From: Zanthoxylum bungeanum
Lineage: Eukaryota > Streptophyta > Magnoliopsida > Sapindales > Rutaceae
DNA length: 64,000 nucleotides
Assembly: GCA_019454045.1 (NCBI GenBank)
Contig: SKCR01029072.1
Coordinates: 124,001 to 188,000, forward strand
Direction: 5' to 3'
The notes beneath the pieces are model-generated. The model did not search any database and was not told the origin of the DNA. It was given only the letters and a program-made list of their open reading frames with translations. The translations under genes and the position numbers were made by a program. This document shows, in pieces, positions 57,860 through 64,000 of the stretch; positions within the stretch are counted from its first letter, which is position 1, and every line of letters starts with the position of its first letter.

Positions 57860-59198
57860 AAGAGACGACACTCTTCCATTCATCCAATACCCACAACACG
57901 CATCATACACACAACAAATGCCACAAATACAGAAAATATAATCAAAATAAATAACCAGAAATTAAATACGAATAAGTGTGAAAGATACCCTCAGGTCTAA
58001 CCTTTTAAGCTGTCTCTCGGACTCGCGTTCCACGAAGATCGAAAGGGGGTAAAGCTCCGCAACTTTTCTGGTTCACTGGTTTGCCTCTTCCTTCGCTGTT
58101 CGGCCACTCGAGCTACTGTTCCGACTCCGTTTTGCTGCTGTTTCCTTATGGTTTTGCTGCCGTTCCCTCTGTATCCTCTGCTTACTGTTGGTGGGCTGTT
58201 TTGGTGTTCTTGGTGGACTGTTCTGTGTTTCTTTTTAGTGTGGTTTGGTGTGATTATTTCAAAGGTTATAAGTGCAGTTTATGTTACTGTTTAAAGGGAT
58301 TTTAGGGACTGTTGAGAGTGATTTAGGCTGTTGTGTTTTGTGTAATTTTCGGTGATGTGTGAAGGTTTAAAAGGGGTGATTTTCGGTGGTGATTAGGGTT
58401 GTTTATGCTTGTAATTTCGGTGATATGAGGGTAAGGTTGAAAGGAATGATTTTTGTGATGTCTAGTATTTCTTGCTATAATTCTTGTGGGAATTGTGTGT
58501 ATGAGCTAGAGAGATTGGACCCATTGGGTGGCTTAGTTAGGGGTTGTTTATATAGAGAATGGCTAGGGCTTCACCTTGTCTCACAATGAAGAGATTTGGT
58601 TTCCAAATAAGGAGAGATGGGAAAGGCATATACAAGATTGAGGGGGGACAAAATATTTTAATTTAGGAAGTCAACTAATTTAAATTGGTGTATATCTTAT
58701 TGAATTAGGAAGTCAAATATTTGATTGGTTTTAATTGGTTATGATTGATTTTAATTAGGCAAATCTTATTTTTAGTTTTAGTATATAATATATTTGATTT
58801 ATTTATATTAGGCATGATTTTATTTTATGTTTTATTTAATTGGTAAATGATTTAAATATTTTATTTAATGTTTAATATTTATTTATTTATTTTGGGATGT
58901 GTTTTATGGGCTTTGGGGGGCCAAATGGGCTGGGGTGTGAGGCTAGCAGCAAAACCAGAATTACCGGCTCCGTTCGAACGCCTCCTCGCACGCGGCACGA
59001 ACGTCCGCAATCTGCACGAGGTTCGAACGAAGTAACGAACGCAGTACCAACGAAGACAGTGAACTTGTGGAATGAACTTGATGACATACTTTTCCGAATT
59101 TCCCCTTCCGACCTCCGTTTCCCGCAATATCCTTAGCTAAAAAGGTAGTGCCTCCAATTGAGACTCATCATCGGGTTTCACATGCGAAAATGCAATGC

Positions 59199-59760
59199 AA
59201 TATTGAAGACACTATAAGGAGATTAGCGCTGTCAGCGACAACATACGCAATTTGGCATGAAAGAAATAGTCGAACTTTTGATCAAAAAGCTAGACCAAGT
59301 TATGAAGTTGCTAGAAGCATTGTCAATACCATTCGTGAAAGACTGATTTTCATATGCTCTGAGCATGCGGTGAAGATACCCGCCCATGTTCAGAATACTT
59401 GGAGTCTGAAAACCACGTAATTTGCATGGCTTCGCAATCTGCATGGAGGAGTGCCTTTCTTTTGGGCCTTGGATCTGTGGGTTTTGGGATGCACTACTCC
59501 GGAAAGTAAGCTTCAGCAAGGGCATCACTGGATCATTATTCCTAGTTTTTTTATCTTATTTTCCATTTCTGTTGTTTCTATCTAAGCCTTTTTTGTGGTT
59601 TTTGTTTTGGGCTTTTAGGCCGTTTTTTTTTTTTGCTTTCATCCGAGAGTTGTATCTTTAAGGTCTTAGCCTTCGTTTCTTGTATTTCAAGGGGGATGCC
59701 CTTTGTAATCTTGTAATTTTTTTTTTCTTTTCAATATACTTTACCTTTTCCAAAAAAAAT
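59199..59760 (+). mobile_element. LINE (L1-type) 3' fragment
   Basis: The reading frame through 59205-59420 gives TIRRLALSATTYAIWHERNS followed by RTFDQKARP, the characteristic end of the zf-RVT region at the C-terminus of plant L1 ORF2 (usual form LAxxVYxIWxERNxRxF). It ends at TAA 59418. A 3' UTR follows with TTGTAATCTTGTAATTTTTT, CTTTTCAATATACTTTACC and a short A-run, typical of plant LINE tails. Only the last 0.56 kb remains, as expected from 5' truncation or from the junction with the D-family LTR. Confidence 0.78.
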
Positions 59761-60605
59761 GAATTCTTCTAAATTCATGGATTAGTTAATTTAATTTACA
59801 CTCTTATAGATTTTAAGAAATTATTTTATCAGTATTTCATTAGATTTTAATAAGTTCATGGATTATTTCAATAATTAAAAATTAAAATTAAAATTAAAAT
59901 TGATTAAAAGACAAACATTGAAATAAAAATTATGTAAACTCTAAATCATCTTTTACTACTATAATCTTGGTAGAAGGAAATTTTAAAATGAAGTGTGGTG
60001 TATTTTTTTGATTTGAATGTTATAATAATTATGTTCAATCTCAAGTGACGATAAATATTGAGTTTTATTAGCCAATATGATAAACATAAAGTTCTTGAAC
60101 ACTCAGACTTATATAAGACAATCTTTTAACATGGAGATGTGTCATACAACTCTTCTAGAAAAGGAAATGATGGCTAAAGTTCCTTATTTCAATTGCCAAT
60201 AAAAGTTTAACATATGAAGCTTAAAAAAAGCTATTTTTATTTGATTGGTAAAATAAAAGCACTTGCATGATGTCCAAGCATACCTTAAAGACACTGCAGA
60301 CTATTATGCTTTATGCTATCAATTATGAAATTTAAACTTAATTAAATATTCAGATGTCGACTAGGATCACAGTCTGAATTAGGGGTGTTTGTAGGGTCGG
60401 GTGTCGGGTCATTCCACGACCCGACCCGATTCGTGTCGATTTAAAAAAAAAATTCATCCGATCCGACTTTATAATATTTTTATTATTTTTCTAAAAAAAA
60501 AAAAAATTTGTAAAGTTTAAACTAACTTTAATATATGTATTCTTGCTTAATTAGCAGGGACACTAAACAATAAGATAGCAGTAAATAAACATATATGCAT
60601 GATTT
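59761..60605. other. AT-rich sequence, no gene seen
   Basis: No ORF, no long repeat. A short G/C-rich patch GGGTCGGGTGTCGGGTCATT...ACGACCCGACCCGA (60395-60432) forms a partial palindrome around GGGTCG/CGACCC. Confidence 0.5.
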
Positions 60606-60610
60606 TTTAA

Positions 60611-60815
60611 TGATAAAAGTCGAAACTGTAGCCTGCTTGAAAGATTTTTGGAGCATTTGAAGTTTTGCGATTATATCTCAAATTTGGTGACTGTCTATTG
60701 TGATAGTCAAACTGCAGTCTTAGTTATCAAAAATGTGAAGTATGGCAGTAAACTAAAATATTTTGAGACTATGAATAATTTAACAAGAGACATTGGGGTG
60801 AAGAAGAATTAGCCA
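60611..60815 (+). pseudogene. Copia RNase H remnant (faint)
   Basis: One frame reads VTVYCDSQTAVLVIKNVKYG followed by SKLKYFETMNNLTRDI. VYCDSQ(T/S)A, a K(L/H)-type spacing and a terminal RDI match the copia RNase H block YCDSQSAIHLxKNPxYHxRTKHI...RD. Too short and diverged to name a lineage. Cut by the CACTA-like end at 60827. Confidence 0.5.
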
Positions 60816-60826
60816 TCAATATCTTC

Positions 60827-61039
60827 CACTACAAGAAAATAGACCTTTAGCGTCGAAAAATTTCGTCATTAAAGGTCTTATGCGTCGAAGTAAAATTTTG
60901 ACACGAAAATTTGGTCGAGTAAGGTATTTAGTATCAAAAACTGATTTCGAAGCTAAAAATATATCTTCAACGATAAAATATTTTGTCGCTAAAAGTACTT
61001 ATCTTTAACATTTCGAGTTTTGACGCTAAAAGTAAATAC
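60827..61039 (+). mobile_element. CACTA-like DNA transposon terminus
   Basis: CACTACAAGAAAAT (60827-60840) is the classic end of plant CACTA (En/Spm) elements. Just inside is a hairpin-forming repeat GACCTTTAGCGTCGAAA / TTTCGTCATTAAAGGTC (60842-60877), followed by further GTCGAA/TTCGAAGC/GTCGCTAAAAG motifs as in CACTA subterminal regions. No reverse end (ATTTTCTTGTAGTG) was found downstream, so only one end is present. The inner limit is uncertain. Confidence 0.6.
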
Positions 61040-61231
61040 TGTTGAAATATGTATCTCACACATGCTGCTGCTGCTTCTAATTGAGAAGATGGCTGATGAA
61101 GACTAAGTTGATGGCTGATGAAGAACTCCCAACACGGTGTAGTCTGCCACACTTCTAATAGTGTGCAGTTTACTTTTGAGCAGGAAATATAATTCACTTT
61201 GAGCGGGAAGTTCCCTCATTCATAACTCAAC

Positions 61232-63174
61232 AAATTTCACATTTGCAACACCTGTGAAACTTGATAATTCCAATTTTGTGATTTGGAAATCACAAGTAAT
61301 TTCGTCCATAAGAGGAAATGGACTGGAATATTTGATTGATGAAGATGCTAAAAAACCAGAGTTTTTTGTTGTTAGTACTGGAGAGGATGGAGCTGTAAGC
61401 AAGACAAAGAATGTTGTGTTTCTTTTATGGAATCGTCAGGATCAACGGTTACTCAGCTAGTTGTTGTCATCGATCAGTCCAGAAATCTTGAGTATGGTAA
61501 CAAATTCTTCCACTTCTCTTACGCTTTGGTCAAAATTAGAAGATAAATTTGGTGCAGAAACCCTAGCAAAGAAATCTAGGTTACGTGTGCAGTTAATGAA
61601 TATAAGGAAAGGAAGTATGAACATTTCACAATTTTATGCTAAATTGAAGTCCATTAGTGATAACTTAGAACTTGCAGGAGAACAGATTAGTGATATTGAA
61701 TTGATTAACTATATGATTGGAGGACTTGATGAAAGCTTTGATGCAACAGTATGCTATATAGAAGCAAATATAGGTAGAATGAGAGAAAATGAAGCATATG
61801 CAATGCTTTTATCTCATGAGGCTAGGATGGAAAAGAACTGTGCCAAGAAGGCAGTGGATATGAAGGAGATGTTCAGTGTGAATGTTGCACAAACGAGTCA
61901 AAATGGATGGAATAATGGAGGAAATAGAGGTTACTGGAATGGGGGTGGTAGAGGAAACTCTGGAAGGAACAATGATCAGTGGAAGGGAAGAGGATATGGA
62001 ATAGGACAATACAATGACAACTATGGTGGTTATCAACAAGTAAATGAATACTCTGATGGTTATCAAACTTATGGTGGAGGTAATAAAGGAAGAGGACAAG
62101 TTAGATTAAGATGAAGTTGTCCTGGAGCCATTTGTCAGGTCTGTTTCAAACCAAATCACACAGCCTTAGAATGCATATACAGATATAATAATTTGTATCA
62201 GGGTCAGTACAACACCAGACCTCAAACTGGGGGACAAATCAGTAGTCCAACCTTTATTAACTCATACTCTGTCGGCAACAACTTTAGTGGTCAGTCTTCT
62301 CGACCTGCAGGACCTAGAGCTGCTTACATGGCTTTTGGTCAGGGAGCTTACAATGCAAGTTCAGTCATGGAAAATGGTAACAGACAAGATTATGGTGCAT
62401 ATATGGACATAACTGATGAGGGTTGGTACTTAGATTCTGGGGCCACACATCACATAACTCACACTATGGCAAATTTGAAGACTGGTGAAAGATATGATGG
62501 TGATCAAAAGCTAATAGTAGGTAATGGACAAGCACTCTCTATTTCTCTTGTAGGCTATGCATGCTTATCTTCTACATCAGGCTTCAAGTTACATTTGAAT
62601 GACATTCTTTTTGTTCCTAACACCACAAAGAATCTTTTGAGCATTTCAAAGCTAGTTACTGATAACCCTATAATTGTTGAATTTTTTGATGATGTGTGTG
62701 TTCTTAAGGACAAGAAGAGAAAGATCATGCTAGCACAAGGGAAATCTAAAGGGGGTTTGTATCAGCTCTTCTCAAATCCTTCAATTCATTCAGCTTCATA
62801 CTTTTGTTCTAAAGAACTCTCACATATTTCCATGTTTTCTTTTGCTACAACATCTCTGAACAATCATAGTTCATCTGTAGTAACTTATGTTGAAAAGAAA
62901 TTCAATCAAGCATCTTTGTTTCATCAAAGACTTGGCCATCTTCATTTGAGTGTATTGAACATATCCTAAATAAAATTGATTGTTCCACTTACAATGCGAT
63001 TGATGTTGATTTCTGTGATGCATGCCAATATGGCAAAATACATAAATCTCATTTTGGTTCATCTTTCATTAAAATCACCTCGCAACTTGAACTACTGCAT
63101 CTAGATTTATGGGGTCCTGCTCCTGTCTTGAGCACCAATGGGAGTATATATTATTTGAGTATAGTAGATGACTT
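61232..63174 (+). pseudogene. Element G: copia gag-protease-integrase remnant, truncated
   Basis: Open from about 61232 without a clear ATG (FATPVKLDNSNFVIWKSQV, a UBN2-type gag start). In-frame stops TAG 61458 and TGA 62112 interrupt one frame. Gag has YMIGGLDESFDATV, a glycine/asparagine-rich tail (61890-62100), and then a zinc knuckle CQVCFKPNHTALEC, which lies just after the TGA. The protease has WYLDSGATHHIT (about 62425). The pre-integrase QRLGHLH is followed by a frameshift near 62955, and CDACQYGK and LHLDLWGPA are read in the new frame. At 63175, right after SIVDDF, the sequence is cut by a new LTR. RT and RNase H are absent from the window. A possible LTR edge TGTTGAAATATG at 61040 was not confirmed. 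Confidence 0.85.
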
Positions 63175-63484
63175 TGATGAGTGGTAATTATATCACTATT
63201 TCCCACTCATTTGACCTAATATTTTGTATAGTTTCTTGAGTTTTGTGAATATTTTGATGTGTTTTGTGTTATTTTGTAGATAAATAAAGTTTCAGGACTC
63301 TCTGGAGGTGATTTGGGCCCAAAACAGTGAAAATTGGACAAAATGGCATTTTCGTAATGTTACGCGTCGCGACGGGCAAGCCTATGGCGTCGCGACGCCT
63401 AACATGCACCAAGACTTGCTAACGTGCGCCGGGTCCACAAGTCAGAATCTGAGAAAAGTTTGACTTTGCTAACATGCGTCGTGC

Positions 63485-63853
63485 CACGTGTCACCATCAC
63501 AACCGATCGGCTAACGTGCGTCGTGCCATGTGTCATCATCCTACAGTGTCGACAGTCGCCATCGCAACGTGTTGCCACGTGTCACTCCACGTGTCTGCCA
63601 CGTCATCATCCACATCACCAGTTGACCGAGTCAACGTGCCACATCATCGCCACGTCATCATCAACCAATCACAGCATGTCACGTGTCATCAATTCTATAG
63701 TATCGACAGTCACTTTCGCCACGTGTCGCCACGTCAGCGCCAATTATTGACTCACTTATCCGCAATTGACACGTTGCGATAAGAATCTGAAATCAGCCAA
63801 TCAGAAGCCGCCACGTGTCTCAATAATTGAACTCCCAACCACCTTGCCACGTG
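63485..63853 (+). promoter_or_regulatory. Array of CACGTG (G-box) palindromes in LTR
   Basis: Seven exact CACGTG sites at 63485, 63576, 63588, 63680, 63720, 63812 and 63848, mostly as GCCACGTGTC, interspersed with CCACGTCA (bZIP TGACG-type) sites. CACGTG is the binding core of plant bZIP and bHLH factors. The array ends about 115 bp upstream of the TATA box. Confidence 0.7.
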
Positions 63854-63967
63854 TCACATTATCACCTTATCCAGAATCTGAAGCGACGAACCAGAAGCTG
63901 CCACGTCAACAATGTCCCGTGTCGCGACGCGAGCTGGGCGTCGCGACGCCGACCCCCTACTGACGCC

Positions 63968-63974
63968 TATAAAT
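63968..63974 (+). promoter_or_regulatory. TATA box of the terminal LTR
   Basis: TATAAAT in GCCTATAAATTTAGC, following the second full GGCGTCGCGACGCC palindrome by 17 bases. Confidence 0.65.
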
Positions 63975-64000
63975 TTAGCTCGATTTCAGAATTCAAAGCA

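Larger units (their letters stand above)
56058..59198 (-). mobile_element. Second D-family LTR, outer end clipped
   Basis: The minus-strand end at 56058 reads as TGTAGGACAACAGG on the plus strand. The other end stops at GCAATGC (59198), where D continues CTACA, so about 5 bases are lost. About 3.14 kb, closely matching D (32270-35396) with the same order of modules and arrays. No TSD: CTACG precedes and AATAT follows. The LTR thus joins F on the left to a LINE fragment on the right, and a deletion or rearrangement happened at one edge. Confidence 0.88.
63175..64000 (+). repeat. Start of another LTR (probably gypsy), window-truncated
   Basis: Begins TGATGAGTGGTAATTATATC exactly where G's integrase frame breaks and runs off the window. 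It contains GGCGTCGCGACGCC palindromes (63386-63399, 63937-63950, with a shorter CGTCGCGACG at 63365) and many G-box motifs, then a TATA box. LTR starts of this style occur in Athila-like gypsy elements as I recall; lineage not verified. ORFs of 65-108 codons are by-products of the CACGTG/CATCA repeats. Confidence 0.6.

Noticed and set aside
59148..59210. N-terminal part of the ORF containing the LINE RT tail
   Set aside because: These codons come from the D-family LTR; the LINE part begins only after 59198.
1..64000. tRNA or rRNA genes
   Set aside because: No cloverleaf-like or rRNA-like sequence was noticed; the only pol III box-like motifs belong to the two SINEs.

Overview
This is plant nuclear DNA, almost certainly from a eudicot with a repeat-rich genome. 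The one clear host gene is a seven-exon SIEVE ELEMENT OCCLUSION (SEO, phloem P-protein) gene at 47512-50120. Nearly everything else is LTR retrotransposon sequence, plus two SINEs, the 3' end of a LINE and one end of a CACTA-like DNA transposon. Element names A-H are labels used only here. Boundaries come from reading terminal TG...CA dinucleotides, primer-binding sites (PBS), polypurine tracts (PPT) and target-site duplications (TSD) by eye; no alignment or database search was run.

Positions 1-43846 form a nested stack. The oldest layer is H, a decayed Ty3/gypsy element of probable Tat/Ogre lineage. Its integrase end lies at 14107-14830, tandem repeats at 14900-15680, an antisense extra ORF at 27526-29879, and 3' LTR pieces at 29997-30568 and from 43779. 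Into H went A (copia, minus strand, 1-14106, running off the left edge), E (10.8 kb non-coding Tat-like element, 15771-26615, perfect TSD ATTAT) and C (copia, plus strand, 30569-43778). A third layer followed. B (internally deleted copia, 7423-12218) split A's 5' LTR. A B-family solo LTR (21046-23187, TSD GTTCG) split E's tandem array. D (Tat-like solo LTR, 32270-35396, TSD ACTTC) split C's 5' LTR.

Positions 43900-51066 are the gene island: sparse unique sequence and the SEO gene, with one SINE on each side in the same orientation. The SEO frame is open over 705 codons. It has a TATA box, consensus splice sites apart from one GC-AG intron, and a downstream AATAAA.

Positions 51067-64000 return to transposons. 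F is a fairly well-preserved copia (51067-56057), disabled by two stops and two frameshifts. Its 3' LTR is missing, and a second D-family LTR (56058-59198) sits at the break. Then come a LINE 3' end (59199-59760), a faint copia RNase H remnant, a CACTA-type terminus (60827), a truncated copia G (61232-63174), and the start of another LTR (63175 to the window end) packed with CACGTG palindromes upstream of a TATA box.

The most unusual signal is a compact module of about 95 bp, bounded by the inverted repeat GTGGTA/TACCAC. It recurs eight times across otherwise different repeats: twice in each D-type LTR, once in each E LTR, a partial copy in H's LTR, and once in the leader of copia element A.
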